DNA of 64,000 nucleotides from Nocardiopsis sp. N85 (GCF_028882275.1 NZ_JARBUT010000005.1:62001-126000); one strand, 5' to 3'. Counted from the stretch's first letter, positions 49,143 through 58,280 are shown. The notes: generated from the sequence alone by a model not told the origin. Translations and numbers: made by a program.

Positions 49143-49319
49143 TGGAGTGGTCTTCTCCCGATTAACGGTTGAGGCGCCCGATGAGCGGCCACGTGGGGTT
49201 GTGGTACCCACCGGAACAGACGTGGGTGCGGGCTAGTTAGAGGGCCGGCCCGACACCGTTAGTCGACTACTCATTGTGCCAGACGCGGACGTGTTCCTTG
49301 GCCGGCCCGACGGCGTGGC

Positions 49320-50912
49320 CTACTTCTCAGGGAACTTGAAGTTCGACAGGTCGGGCATGTTGGGCTGGTTTCCCCCGAAAGCGGGAGGCAGCGAGGTCTG
49401 CCCTCCGCCACCGAGACCCGGCGGCAGCTGCGGCGGAGCGTTCTCGGCCTGCTCCTGGCGGCGCTGCTCGCGCTCCAGCTCCTGCTGGCGCGCCTTCATG
49501 GGGTTGCCGCTGCGCTGTTTGCCCTTCTTCTTCTTGGTCTGGACCTTGGCCTTCTTGCGGCCTCCGCCCATACCCGGCATACCCGGCATGCCCGGGATCC
49601 CGGGCATGCCGCCGTTCTTCATCTTGCGCATCATCTTCTGCGCTTCGAAGAACCGGGTGACGAGCCCGTTGACGTCGCCGACCTGGGTGCCCGAACCGTT
49701 GGCGATGCGCAGCCGGCGCGAGCCGTTGATCATCTTCGGGTTGGCCCGCTCACCGGGGGTCATCGACTGGATGATCGCCTGGATGCGGTCCAGGGCCTTG
49801 TCGTCGATGCTGTCGATCTGGTCGCGCATCTGACCCATGCCCGGCATCATGCCGAGCAGGTTGCCGATGGGGCCGAGCTTGCGGACCATCTGCATCTGCT
49901 GGAGGAAGTCGTCGAGCGTGAAGTCCTCGTCCGAGGCCATCGTCGAGGCCATCTTCTGGACCTCGGCCTCGTCGAACGTGCGCTGCGCCTGCTCGATGAG
50001 CGTGAGCACGTCACCCATGTCCAGGATGCGCGAGGCCATCCGGTCCGGGTGGAAGAGGTCGAAGTCGTCCAGCTTCTCGCCGGTGGAGGCGAACATGATG
50101 GGACGGCCGGTGATGTGCCGGATGGACAGCGCGGCACCACCGCGCGCGTCGCCGTCCAGCTTGGTGAGGGCGACCGCGTCATAACCGACCCCGTCGAGGA
50201 AGGCCTGAGCGGTGTTGACGGCGTCCTGACCGATCATCGCGTCCACGACGAAGATGATCTCGTCGGGGCTGACGGCGTCCCGGATGTCGGCCGCCTGCTT
50301 CATCATCTCGGTGTCCACACCGAGACGACCGGCGGTGTCGATGACGACCACGTTGTGGTTGTTGCGCTCGGCGAACTCGATCGACAGCCGCGCGACCTCG
50401 ACCGGGTCGCCGACGCCGTTGCCGGGTTCGGGCGCGAAGACGGGAGCGCCGGCGCGCTCGCCGACCACTTGGAGCTGGGTGACCGCGTTGGGCCGCTGGA
50501 GGTCGGCGGCGACCAGCAGGGGGGTGTTGCGCTGCGCGGCCAGCCACTTGGCGAGCTTGCCCGCGAGAGTGGTCTTACCGGCGCCCTGGAGACCCGCCAG
50601 CATGATGACGGTGGGCGGATTCTTGGCGAAGCGGACCTGTCGGGTCTCACCACCGAGGATCTCGACGAGTTCCTCGTTGACGATCTTGATGACCTGCTGC
50701 GCCGGGTTGAGGGCCTTGGAGACCTCCTCGCCCCGGGACCGCTCCTTGATCCGCGCGATGAAATCACGGACCACGGGCAGCGCGACGTCCGCCTCCAGCA
50801 GGGCGAGACGGATCTCCCGCGCGGTCGCGTTGATGTCCTCCTCGGACAGGCGCCCCTTGCCTCGCAGCGAGGAGAAGACCGATGTCAGCCGGTCGGAAAG
50901 CGTCTCGAACAC
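49320..50912 (-). CDS. ffh: Signal recognition particle protein Ffh
   Basis: The protein has 530 residues. The N domain starts with GTG 50912 (VFETLSDRLTSVFSSLRGKG). The G domain has GLQGAGKTT, DTAGRLGVD and TKLDGDARGG. The Met-rich M domain binds 4.5S RNA and signal sequences. A Gly/Met/Pro repeat segment (about 443-460) and a Gln/Pro-rich tail end the protein. It delivers ribosome-nascent chains to FtsY, encoded 3.5 kb upstream. No strong Shine-Dalgarno is visible. Confidence 0.96.
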   Translation of the reverse strand: MFETLSDRLTSVFSSLRGKGRLSEEDINATAREIRLALLEADVALPVVRDFIARIKERSRGEEVSKALNPAQQVIKIVNEELVEILGGETRQVRFAKNPPTVIMLAGLQGAGKTTLAGKLAKWLAAQRNTPLLVAADLQRPNAVTQLQVVGERAGAPVFAPEPGNGVGDPVEVARLSIEFAERNNHNVVVIDTAGRLGVDTEMMKQAADIRDAVSPDEIIFVVDAMIGQDAVNTAQAFLDGVGYDAVALTKLDGDARGGAALSIRHITGRPIMFASTGEKLDDFDLFHPDRMASRILDMGDVLTLIEQAQRTFDEAEVQKMASTMASDEDFTLDDFLQQMQMVRKLGPIGNLLGMMPGMGQMRDQIDSIDDKALDRIQAIIQSMTPGERANPKMINGSRRLRIANGSGTQVGDVNGLVTRFFEAQKMMRKMKNGGMPGIPGMPGMPGMGGGRKKAKVQTKKKKGKQRSGNPMKARQQELEREQRRQEQAENAPPQLPPGLGGGGQTSLPPAFGGNQPNMPDLSNFKFPEK

Positions 50913-51030
50913 GAGTGTGGCCAGTCCTTCGTCTCGGAATTGGTCTCTAAGCCTACCCGGACCTCGTCCCACCGTCGGAAACCCGTCGGGCCACCGTGGG
51001 GGCGGGAGGTCGGGAAGGCGGGAGGGCGAA

Positions 51031-51064
51031 GGAGAGGAGGGACGGGCGGTCCCGTCCCTCCTCT
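51031..51064 (-). terminator. Strong hairpin after the lipoprotein gene
   Basis: GAGAGGAGGGACGGG and CCCGTCCCTCCTCTC form a perfect 15-bp stem with loop CGGT, 33 bases after the lipoprotein stop. Confidence 0.75.
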
Positions 51065-51096
51065 CGCGTGCGTCAGGCGTTCGACCGATCGTCCGG

Positions 51097-52299
51097 TCAG
51101 TTGCCGCCGTCCTCTTCGCTCTCGTCCTCGGAGGGCTCCTCGGCACCGGACAGGGTGGCCTCGCGCTGCTGGTCCAGCGCCTCCAGCATGCTCTCCTGCT
51201 GACCGCCGGTCAGGCCACTGGTGCTCAGGGTGGCGCTGCCGTCGATCGTGTAGGTCTGCTGGGTGGAGCTGACGATGTTGTAGTCGGCGCCGCACGACAG
51301 GTCCAGCGTGCCGCCGGCCTCCAGGGTGCCGCTGTCGCTACAGGTCTTCTCGCCGATCTCGGAGTTGCTGAACGTCACGTCCATGCGCACGGCGACCTTG
51401 CCGCTACCGGTCCCGGCCGCGTCGCGAACGGTCCCGGACCAGGTGCAGTTGGGGCCGTCCTCGCAGGTCATGTCCGCCTGGCCCTCCCAGCCGACCTCGA
51501 TGCGGGCGTCGCGGGAGGACCCGAGTTCGTCCGTGGTCGTGGCGATGACACCGTCGTAGAGCTCCTCGACGGCGGTGGTCTCGGCCTCCGCCAGGTCCAG
51601 GCGCACCTGCGGGCCGGTCTCGCCCTCCGGCGGGACGAGTTCCTCGATGGCGATGCGCTTGACCTGGCCGGTCTCGGCGTCGATCCACATCTGGTTGCGC
51701 TCGCCGGCCAGATCGACGCGGTGGGTGAGGGTGCCGTCCAGGTTCTCCTCGACCGCCTCGTCCGACTCCAGTTCCAGACCGCCGAGGATCTCCGCCAGCA
51801 CCGGCGGAGCGAGCACGGCGCTGGGGTTGATGCCCGCCTGAGCGCTGGAGGCCCGCACCCAGTTGTCGTTGAACTCGTCGAAATCGGGGGCGAAGACGCC
51901 CTGGTCGAGCCAGAAGTCCTCCAGGGCGCGAATGAAGATCCGCCCGTCGGCGCTGATGACGTCGGCCTCGATGCTGCCGGAGCGGATGGTGCCGCTGGCG
52001 GTGCCGCCGTCGGCGACGGTGAGCGAGGTGTCGCGCACGTCGGCGCCGACGCTCTCGGCGATCTGGCCTGTGGCGACGAGGCCCTGGTAATCGGAGAGGT
52101 CGCTCAGGGCCTGTTCCACCAAGGGCGCGGCGGCGACGGGCTCGGCCGTTTCGGGGCTGGGCTCGGGCTCCCCGCCCCCGGGGCGCAGGTTGCTCAGATC
52201 GATGGAGCACCCGGCCAGGCCGAGCACGACCGTGGCGCTCGCCGCGGCGAGCACGACGTGCCCGCCTCTGCGAAGCCTGTTGTGATTGACCGGCGCCAT
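51097..52299 (-). CDS. Lipoprotein of the LppX/LprG-like type
   Basis: The protein has 400 residues. A signal peptide ends in lipobox LAGC with Cys31, then an acidic/Pro linker. The fold (LSDYQGLVATGQIAESVG, EADVISADGRIFIRALEDFW, then HRVDLAGERNQMWIDAETGQV) resembles mycobacterial LppX/LprG lipid carriers, but the length is greater, with an extra C-terminal domain containing four Cys (about 302-352). ATG 52299 has GGAGG at four bases. It occupies the place where glnK-glnD would be expected. The ligand is unknown. Confidence 0.75.
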   Translation of the reverse strand: MAPVNHNRLRRGGHVVLAAASATVVLGLAGCSIDLSNLRPGGGEPEPSPETAEPVAAAPLVEQALSDLSDYQGLVATGQIAESVGADVRDTSLTVADGGTASGTIRSGSIEADVISADGRIFIRALEDFWLDQGVFAPDFDEFNDNWVRASSAQAGINPSAVLAPPVLAEILGGLELESDEAVEENLDGTLTHRVDLAGERNQMWIDAETGQVKRIAIEELVPPEGETGPQVRLDLAEAETTAVEELYDGVIATTTDELGSSRDARIEVGWEGQADMTCEDGPNCTWSGTVRDAAGTGSGKVAVRMDVTFSNSEIGEKTCSDSGTLEAGGTLDLSCGADYNIVSSTQQTYTIDGSATLSTSGLTGGQQESMLEALDQQREATLSGAEEPSEDESEEDGGN

Positions 52300-52601
52300 C
52301 TTGCCTCCTGACCCCGTATCCACGGGGCACGTACGAATCAGCGTGGGTTCTTCCGGGGGTGGGGCGGAGTGAGCGCCCCGACCCGCGCGTCCCTTGGGAT
52401 GCGCCCGTGCGCCCCCGGGTTCCGGTCGGACGCGTCGGCGGTTCCGTGGTCGGCCGCGCGATCGGCCGTGACGGCGTTCGGTTCCTCCGCCGTGCCGCCC
52501 GCACCGCGTGGCAAGGGTATCGAACCGAGACCCGGCACACGGCCAATAACGCTCCATGAATGCCCACATATGACACGAAATACGTGATCGGACACAACAG
52601 C
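52300..52601. other. Intergenic region upstream of the lipoprotein gene
   Basis: No gene is supported. AT content rises at 52540-52600. The lipoprotein promoter should be here, but I see no convincing element. Confidence 0.35.
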
Positions 52602-52633
52602 GGGGCCGGCGGGGATCACTCCCCACCGGCCCC
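52602..52633 (-). terminator. Terminator hairpin after amt
   Basis: GGGGCCGGCGGGGA and TCCCCACCGGCCCC pair over 13 of 14 positions, with loop TCAC, 54 bases after the amt stop. Confidence 0.7.
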
Positions 52634-52686
52634 TGGGTCACCTCACCGCGTCAGCGGCGCAAGACCCTCGACCTCGACATTGAAGA

Positions 52687-54006
52687 CTAGGCCTTGACCT
52701 GCGGTGAGGCCGTCCCCTCGCCCGGAGGCGTCGGCGAGGAGACCGCTTCGGCCTCCATCTCGTCGAGTTCGTCGAAGGCGTAGGCCGACTCCGCGTGGAG
52801 CTCGTGGTCGAGCCCGTTGGTCTCGACCTCCTCGGGGATGCGGAACCCGATGATGAGATCGATGACCTTGCCGATGATGAAGGTGACGACGAAGGAGTAG
52901 AGCATGACGCCGACGACCGAGATGGCCTGGACGGCGAGGAGGCCGATGCCACCGCCGTAGAAGAGGCCGGCGGAGCCGCCCGTGGCCTCGGCGGCCAGGA
53001 AGCCCAGGGCGAGGCAGCCGATGATGCCGCCGACCATGTGGATGCCGACCACGTCGAGGGCGTCGTCGTACTTGAACTTGAACTTCCAGCTGATGGCGTA
53101 GGCGCAGACGGCACCGGACAGGAGGCCGAGGATGATCGCGCCGACCGGCGTGACGTTCGCGGCGGCCGGGGTGATCGCGACCAGACCGGCGATGGCGCCG
53201 GAGGCGAAGCCGAGGGCACTGACCTTGCCGTAGCGGATGCGCTCGACGAGCATCCAGGCGGCGGTGGCGGCGGCGGTGGCGACCTGGGTGTTGACCAGGG
53301 CCAGGGCGGCGGTGGCGTCGGCGGCGTAGGCGGAGCCGGCGTTGAAGCCGAACCAGCCGAACCACAGCAGGGCGGCACCGAGCAGGACGAACGGCAGGTT
53401 GTGCGGACGCATCGACTCGGAGCCGAAGCCCTTACGGCGACCCAGCACGAAGGTCAGGGCCAGCGCCGCGGCACCGGCGTTGATGTGGACCGCGGTACCG
53501 CCGGCGAAGTCGATGACCTCGTAGCCGCCGATCTCCAGGGCGCCGATCCAGCCGCTGCCCCAGACCCAGTGGGCGACGGGGAAGTAGACCAGCAGGGCCC
53601 AGATCGGGGCGAACAGCAGCCAGGCGCCGAACTTGGCGCGGTCCGCGATGGCGCCGCTGATCAGTGCGACGGTGATGACCGCGAACATCATCTGGAAGCC
53701 GGCGTCGACCAGGAGCGGGTAGCCGCCCTCGGCGTCGACCTCACCGATCAGTGAGGTGAGGCCCACGTAGTCGAATCCGCCGATGAACATGTCGAGGGCG
53801 CCGAAGCCCTCGGAGTAGGACAGGGAGTGGCCGACCAGGACCCAGAGCACACTGACGACCGCGATGCTGGCGAAGCTCATCAGCATCATGTTGAGCACGC
53901 TCTTGGCTCGCGACATGCCTCCGTAGAAGAAGGCCAGGCCCGGTGTCATGAGCATCACGAGCGCGGCGCTGGTCAGCAGCCACGCTGTCGTGCCGGTGTC
54001 AATCAT
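52687..54006 (-). CDS. amt: Ammonium transporter
   Basis: The protein has 439 residues and 11 helices. The pore twin histidines are H174 (TAVHINAGAA) and H323 (VVGIHMVGG). Other conserved parts are AFFYGGMSRAKSVLNMM and ADRAKFGAWLLF. A cytoplasmic acidic tail of about 50 residues follows the last helix. ATG 54006 has GGAGG seven bases upstream. In many actinobacteria amt-glnK-glnD form an operon; neither partner is here, and amt is flanked by its own terminator. A GlnR-like box lies 320 bases upstream. Confidence 0.95.
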   Translation of the reverse strand: MIDTGTTAWLLTSAALVMLMTPGLAFFYGGMSRAKSVLNMMLMSFASIAVVSVLWVLVGHSLSYSEGFGALDMFIGGFDYVGLTSLIGEVDAEGGYPLLVDAGFQMMFAVITVALISGAIADRAKFGAWLLFAPIWALLVYFPVAHWVWGSGWIGALEIGGYEVIDFAGGTAVHINAGAAALALTFVLGRRKGFGSESMRPHNLPFVLLGAALLWFGWFGFNAGSAYAADATAALALVNTQVATAAATAAWMLVERIRYGKVSALGFASGAIAGLVAITPAAANVTPVGAIILGLLSGAVCAYAISWKFKFKYDDALDVVGIHMVGGIIGCLALGFLAAEATGGSAGLFYGGGIGLLAVQAISVVGVMLYSFVVTFIIGKVIDLIIGFRIPEEVETNGLDHELHAESAYAFDELDEMEAEAVSSPTPPGEGTASPQVKA

Positions 54007-54323
54007 TACGTCGCCTCCATAGGACGGACGGGGGATTGTCTGTGAGGGCGGCAGTCAGCGAGCGCATCATCGGGCCCGATGCAGATCACCACACGGGCAA
54101 CTCTCCGATCGGGGTGTTTCTCTGTGGAGCCCGACATGTTGCGCGGGGGTAAAAGGACAGCCAGCCGTGTTAACGACAGGTGAACCGACCCCCCGATGAC
54201 GACCAATGCACGTGCACCGACGCAGACCGCGCACCCTCACATAGACCATGAGCGATACATCCGACACGGAGGGTGAGATCTCACAGTGATAACGGAGTCA
54301 TTGCCAGGAAGTCACCACAGCGT
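54007..54323. other. amt leader region
   Basis: This AT-richer region holds a perfect palindrome GTGAGATCTCAC (54273-54284) and a GTTAAC/GTGAAC pair (54167-54184). No coding frame is supported. It probably contains the amt promoter. Confidence 0.4.
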
Positions 54324-54350
54324 GTAACACCGGTATTTCAATCGCATGAC
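54324..54350 (-). promoter_or_regulatory. GlnR-like box upstream of amt
   Basis: On the minus strand GTCAT-N6-GAAAT-N6-GTTAC matches the actinobacterial GlnR arrangement GTnAC-N6-GAAAC-N6-GTnAC, with two mismatches in 15 positions. It lies 318 bases upstream of the amt start. Nitrogen control of amt by GlnR is well known in actinobacteria; this site is a candidate. Confidence 0.5.
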
Positions 54351-54408
54351 GTGGATCACAGTGGGCGTCCGGGTGCGACGAACGGCGTGTTCGGACCCGG
54401 TGAACGGT

Positions 54409-54444
54409 TACGGCCGGGCGTCCCCGCTGGGATGCCCGGCCGTA
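54409..54444 (-). terminator. Terminator hairpin after ftsY
   Basis: TACGGCCGGGC and GCCCGGCCGTA form 11 pairs, extendable to 16 with one G-U, around a four-base loop. It lies 17 bases after the ftsY stop. Confidence 0.75.
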
Positions 54445-54460
54445 GTGTGAGGGACGGTCC

Positions 54461-55648
54461 TCAACCGAGGATCGCGTCCACGAAGACCTCGGGGTCGAAC
54501 GGCGCCAGGTCGTCGGGCCCCTCGCCCAGACCGACCAGCTTGACCGGAACGCCCAGCTCACGCTGGACCTGCACGATGATGCCGCCCTTGGCGGTGCCGT
54601 CCAGCTTGGTCAGCGCGATCCCGGTCACGTTGACGACCTCGGCGAACACCCGGGCCTGACGCAGGCCGTTCTGTCCGGTCGTGGCGTCCAGGACCAGCAG
54701 GACCTCGTCCACCTGGGACTTCTTCTCCACCACCCGTTTGACCTTGCCGAGCTCGTCCATGAGACCCGTCTTGGTGTGCAACCGGCCGGCCGTGTCGATG
54801 ATGACGGTGTCGGCACCGTCCTCGATGCCCCGGGTCACGGCGTCGAAGGCGACGCTCGCGGGATCGGCGCCCTCCTCCTTGCGCACGACCGGCGCGCCCA
54901 CCCGCGAGCCCCAGGTCTGGAGCTGCTCGCTGGCGGCGGCGCGGAAGGTGTCGGCGGCGCCCAGGACGACCGTGCGGCCGTCGCCCACCAGCACCCGGGC
55001 CAGCTTGCCCGTGGTGGTGGTCTTACCGGTGCCGTTGACGCCGACGACCATGATCACCCCGGGCCGGTCGCCGTGCGGTCCGGTGCGCACCGCGCGGTCG
55101 GCGTCGGTGCGGATCTGTGCGAGCAGCTCGTCCCGCAGCAGGGTCCGGACCTCGTCGTGGTCGCGGGTGCCCAGCACCTTCACCTTGGTGCGGAGGTTCT
55201 CCACGATCTGTGTGGCGGAGGTGACGCCGATGTCGGCGGTGATGAGGGTGTCCTCGATCTCCTCCCAGGCGTCGTCGTCCAGCGACGAGGAGGAGAGCAG
55301 GTTGAGCAGCCCTTGGCCGAAGGAACTCTGCGACCGGGCCAGCCGGGCGCGCAAGCGGACCATGCGTCCGGCGGAGGGAGGAGGCGTCTCCGGCTCCGGT
55401 TCGGCGGGGGCGACGTGGGCCTCGGGTACGGACGCGCCCGCCGGGGGCGCCTGGGCCGGTGGGAGGAGCTCGACCCCTCCGTCCCGCTCTCGGTCCTCCG
55501 GGGCGGCCGACTTCGGCTCTCCGGTGACCTCGGGTGCGGTCTCCTCCTCACCCGGCGCGACCGGACGCCGGGTCCTGACCAGGAAGAATCCGCCGACGGC
55601 CAAGAGCACGACGACGATGGCAAGACCTGCGAGCAAGTAGATTTCCAT
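54461..55648 (-). CDS. ftsY: Signal recognition particle receptor FtsY
   Basis: The protein has 395 residues. An N-terminal membrane helix (4-25) anchors it, followed by an acidic/Pro-rich A domain (to about 90). The NG GTPase domain has GVNGTGKTTTTGKLA, DTFRAAASEQL, DTAGRLHTK and TKLDGTAKGG. It is the SRP receptor at the membrane. ATG 55648 begins MEIYLLAGLAIVVVLLAVGG. An anchored N-terminus is typical of actinobacterial FtsY. Confidence 0.95.
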   Translation of the reverse strand: MEIYLLAGLAIVVVLLAVGGFFLVRTRRPVAPGEEETAPEVTGEPKSAAPEDRERDGGVELLPPAQAPPAGASVPEAHVAPAEPEPETPPPSAGRMVRLRARLARSQSSFGQGLLNLLSSSSLDDDAWEEIEDTLITADIGVTSATQIVENLRTKVKVLGTRDHDEVRTLLRDELLAQIRTDADRAVRTGPHGDRPGVIMVVGVNGTGKTTTTGKLARVLVGDGRTVVLGAADTFRAAASEQLQTWGSRVGAPVVRKEEGADPASVAFDAVTRGIEDGADTVIIDTAGRLHTKTGLMDELGKVKRVVEKKSQVDEVLLVLDATTGQNGLRQARVFAEVVNVTGIALTKLDGTAKGGIIVQVQRELGVPVKLVGLGEGPDDLAPFDPEVFVDAILG

Positions 55649-55749
55649 AGCCCGCCCAGTCTCCCAGAGTGTCCGACGCGTTCGCATCACGCCCGGGTGG
55701 CGTGCCGGGAACGAACCGGTGACCCGTCGGCGGCGGGGCCCGCCCGGGT

Positions 55750-56787
55750 TCAGGTGGCGTGGTGGCGGGTCGTGCGCAGGATCAGCACGAAGAACGGCGC
55801 GCCCAGGAACGCGGTGACCACGCCGATGGGCAGTTCGGCCGGGGACACCACGGTGCGCGCGACGATGTCGACGACGACCAGGAAGGCGGCTCCGACGATC
55901 ATCGTCACCGGCAGGATCGCCCGATAGCTCGATCCCACCAGGCGGCGCACGATATGGGGAACGACGATGCCGACGAACCCGATGAGCCCGCTCACCGACA
56001 CCGCGGCGGCGGTGGCCAACGACGCGGCGGAGATCACGACGATCCGCACGATCGCCGGGTTCAGACCGAGGCTGACCGCCTTGTCGTCGCCCAGGGCGAG
56101 CATGTCCAGCAGGTAGCCGCAGACGAGCAGGATCAGCAGACCGAGCACGGTGTAGGGGGCGATGAGGCGCACGTCGTCCCATCCGCCCCGACCCAGTCCG
56201 CCCAGCAGCCAGGCGTAGATGCGCTGCAACTGGTCGGTGCCCATCTGCTGGACGAAGGTCTGGGCCGCCGCCAGGAACGAGGAGACGGCCACCCCGGCCA
56301 GCACGAGCGAGGACGTCCCTCCCCCGCCGGCGGTGGTACCGAGCAGGTAGGCGGCGGCGACCCCCACCAGGGCGCCGGCGAAGGCCGCGACCGGCACCAG
56401 CGCCCGTGGGGAGTCGCTGAACTCGGAGCCGAAGACGATGATCGCCGTCGCGCCCAGACCCGCGCCCGAGGCGGCCCCGAGGAGGTAGGGGTCGGCCAAC
56501 GGATTGCGAAAGACGCCCTGATAGGCCGCGCCCGCGGTGGCCAGCAGGGCGCCGACGACGGCGCCCATGATCACGCGGGGCAACCGCAGTTCGACGAGCA
56601 GGGCCGCCTGCCGCTCGGTGAGCGGTGTCTCCGTTCCGAACGGCAGGAGGCTCAGCAGGTGCAGGACGATGTCGGCCGCGGAGAGCGAGGCCGCGCCCGC
56701 GGAGATCCCGAAGACGACGGCCACGGCGAGCGCGACCAGACTTCCCGCGGACCATCCGAGGGGGACACCGACAACGCCCCTGGTCAC
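55750..56787 (-). CDS. btuC: FecCD/BtuC-family ABC transporter permease
   Basis: The protein has 345 residues and about ten helices. Family motifs are LVELRLPRVIMGAVVGALLATAG, GVFRNPLADPYLLG and GFVGIVVPHIVRRLVG. The GTG at 56787 overlaps the stop of the binding-protein gene by one base. The cobalamin riboswitch upstream makes vitamin B12 or a corrinoid the likely substrate. No ATPase gene (btuD) follows; ftsY comes next. The gene symbol rests on the riboswitch context. Confidence 0.85.
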   Translation of the reverse strand: MTRGVVGVPLGWSAGSLVALAVAVVFGISAGAASLSAADIVLHLLSLLPFGTETPLTERQAALLVELRLPRVIMGAVVGALLATAGAAYQGVFRNPLADPYLLGAASGAGLGATAIIVFGSEFSDSPRALVPVAAFAGALVGVAAAYLLGTTAGGGGTSSLVLAGVAVSSFLAAAQTFVQQMGTDQLQRIYAWLLGGLGRGGWDDVRLIAPYTVLGLLILLVCGYLLDMLALGDDKAVSLGLNPAIVRIVVISAASLATAAAVSVSGLIGFVGIVVPHIVRRLVGSSYRAILPVTMIVGAAFLVVVDIVARTVVSPAELPIGVVTAFLGAPFFVLILRTTRHHAT

Positions 56788-57794
56788 TAGTTCGCCGTGT
56801 TGTCGAGGACCGTGTCGCCGACGAGGCGTGCGAAGTCGACGACGCGCGGTCCCCAACGGGAGGCGATGTCGGCGTCGAGCAGGTACACGGCGTCGTTCCG
56901 CACGGCGGTGACGGTGTCGAACGCGGGGCGCTCGGCGACCGCCTCGACGGCGGCCTCGTCACCGTAGGACAGGAAGATCAGGTCGGGGTTCTCCTCGACG
57001 ATGTACTCCTGCGAGAGCTGGGGGTAGCCCCCGGCGGTGCCGTCGTCGGCCGCGTCGGCGATGTTGACCAGGCCGAACGAGGAGTAGATCTGACCGACGA
57101 AGGTCTCGGAGGTGGCGGAGAAGGGGGTCTCGTCGAGCTCCTGGTAGAAGCTCAGCCCGGCATCGCCCGCTTCGGCGCACACCTCCTCGACGACCTTGGT
57201 GAACTCGGTCTCGATCCGGGTGGCCTCGGCATCGGCGTCCTCGGCGTGACCGGTGGCGTCGCCGAGCAGGCGGATCTGGGCGTAGGTGTCCTCAAGGTCC
57301 GCGGCGGCGGGCATGACCAGGGTGGGAATGTCCACGTCGGCCAACTGCGCGGCGGTCTCCTGTGCGCTGTCGGACATGACGACCAGGTCGGGGTCGTACT
57401 CGACGATCGCCTCGACGCTGGGCGTGAACCCGCTCAGGTCGGTGGTGGGGGCCTCGGCCGGGAAGTTCGAGTACTCGTCGGCGGCCTCGACCCGCTCGCC
57501 GGCCCCGATCGCGAAGAGCATCTCGGTGTGGCTCGGGGACAGGGAGACGATCCGCTCGGGCGCCTCCTCCACGGTGACCTCGCCGACGGCGTCGGTCAGG
57601 GTGACCGGGAAGGTGCCGTCACCGACGGTGGGGCGGTTCGGGTCCGCCTCGGGCGGGGCGCAGACCGCGGCGGCGGTGTCGGTGCCCGGCTCCGGGGTCC
57701 CGGTGGACTCGGGGTCGTCGCCCGTGTCACCGCAGGCGGTGAGTGCCAGCGTCGCGCCCAGCAGGGCCACGGGAAGTCGGTGTGCGATCCGCAC
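56787..57794 (-). CDS. btuF: BtuF-like cobalamin-binding lipoprotein
   Basis: The protein has 335 residues. A signal peptide ends in lipobox LTAC, followed by an acidic/Pro linker. The class III periplasmic-binding fold starts with APERIVSLSPSHTEMLFAIG, typical of BtuF. A second lobe follows VVEEVCAEAGDAGLSFYQEL. GTG 57794 has AAGGAG at four bases. It is the first gene after a cobalamin riboswitch and is coupled to btuC. Confidence 0.88.
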   Translation of the reverse strand: MRIAHRLPVALLGATLALTACGDTGDDPESTGTPEPGTDTAAAVCAPPEADPNRPTVGDGTFPVTLTDAVGEVTVEEAPERIVSLSPSHTEMLFAIGAGERVEAADEYSNFPAEAPTTDLSGFTPSVEAIVEYDPDLVVMSDSAQETAAQLADVDIPTLVMPAAADLEDTYAQIRLLGDATGHAEDADAEATRIETEFTKVVEEVCAEAGDAGLSFYQELDETPFSATSETFVGQIYSSFGLVNIADAADDGTAGGYPQLSQEYIVEENPDLIFLSYGDEAAVEAVAERPAFDTVTAVRNDAVYLLDADIASRWGPRVVDFARLVGDTVLDNTAN

Positions 57795-57875
57795 GGTGCT
57801 CCTTGGTGGAACGGGGGGAAGGGAGCGGCCTCGGGGCGGAGAACGGCCTGTCCTTCCCACGAGGACGGGGGCGTG

Positions 57876-57994
57876 CGGCGTCGGGAAGGCGACCTGGCTC
57901 GTCCCCGCCGGGGCGGGGCTCCACAGTTGCGGGACAGCGCCGGGTTGGGCGGCGGGTTTCGGCCGCGGTACCGGACTTCGCTTCGTCGACGCCG
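57876..57994 (-). promoter_or_regulatory. Cobalamin riboswitch
   Basis: On the minus strand the conserved core GCGCTGTCCCGCAACTGT is followed by the B12-box-like GAGCCAGGTCGCC (57888-57900). The P1 helix closes with CGGCGTCG (57987-57994) and CGACGCCG (57876-57883), an exact 8-bp match. It lies 80 bases before btuF and should reduce its expression when adenosylcobalamin is abundant. It is compact compared with typical 150-200-base members. Confidence 0.9.
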
Positions 57995-58039
57995 ACCGAT
58001 CGGCCTCGTGTACGGGCCGCATCGGCCTCACCACTGTAC

Positions 58040-58251
58040 CGGCCGGTCCTTCCGGCCCTCGTGCCGGGCGTACACCGCGCTCATCTGGGTTTTCCCGACC
58101 GCGATCATCGAAAAAGGGACCCGGTACCAGAATTCGATTCGCCAGGAATTCATACCAAAAGGGATGTTTGTCTAGTTTCTTCCCTGGCGAAACACGGGTC
58201 ACTTGGGAGCGTTTTCCTACGCCGTGTGGCCAGATTGAGTCTTCGCGAACA
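58040..58251. other. AT-richer region between riboswitch and subtilase promoter
   Basis: No gene is visible. It should hold the btuFC promoter (minus strand) and part of the divergent upstream region of the subtilase gene. GC content is locally low, notably at 58100-58180. Confidence 0.4.
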
Positions 58252-58280
58252 TTGACACGGAGATGGCACACAGCAATGAT
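58252..58280 (+). promoter_or_regulatory. Sigma70-type promoter for the subtilase gene
   Basis: TTGACA (58252-58257) and AATGAT (58275-58280) are spaced by 17 bases. This gives a leader of about 140 bases before GTG 58426. The -35 is perfect and the -10 matches four of six. Confidence 0.5.

Noticed and set aside
49560..49620. Short tandem repeat inside ffh
   Set aside because: It encodes the normal Gly/Met/Pro-rich M-domain linker typical of actinobacterial Ffh, so it is not an independent repeat element.
54273..54284. GTGAGATCTCAC as a CRP site
   Set aside because: The half-sites are separated by four bases (GTGA-N4-TCAC) instead of the six of the CRP consensus.
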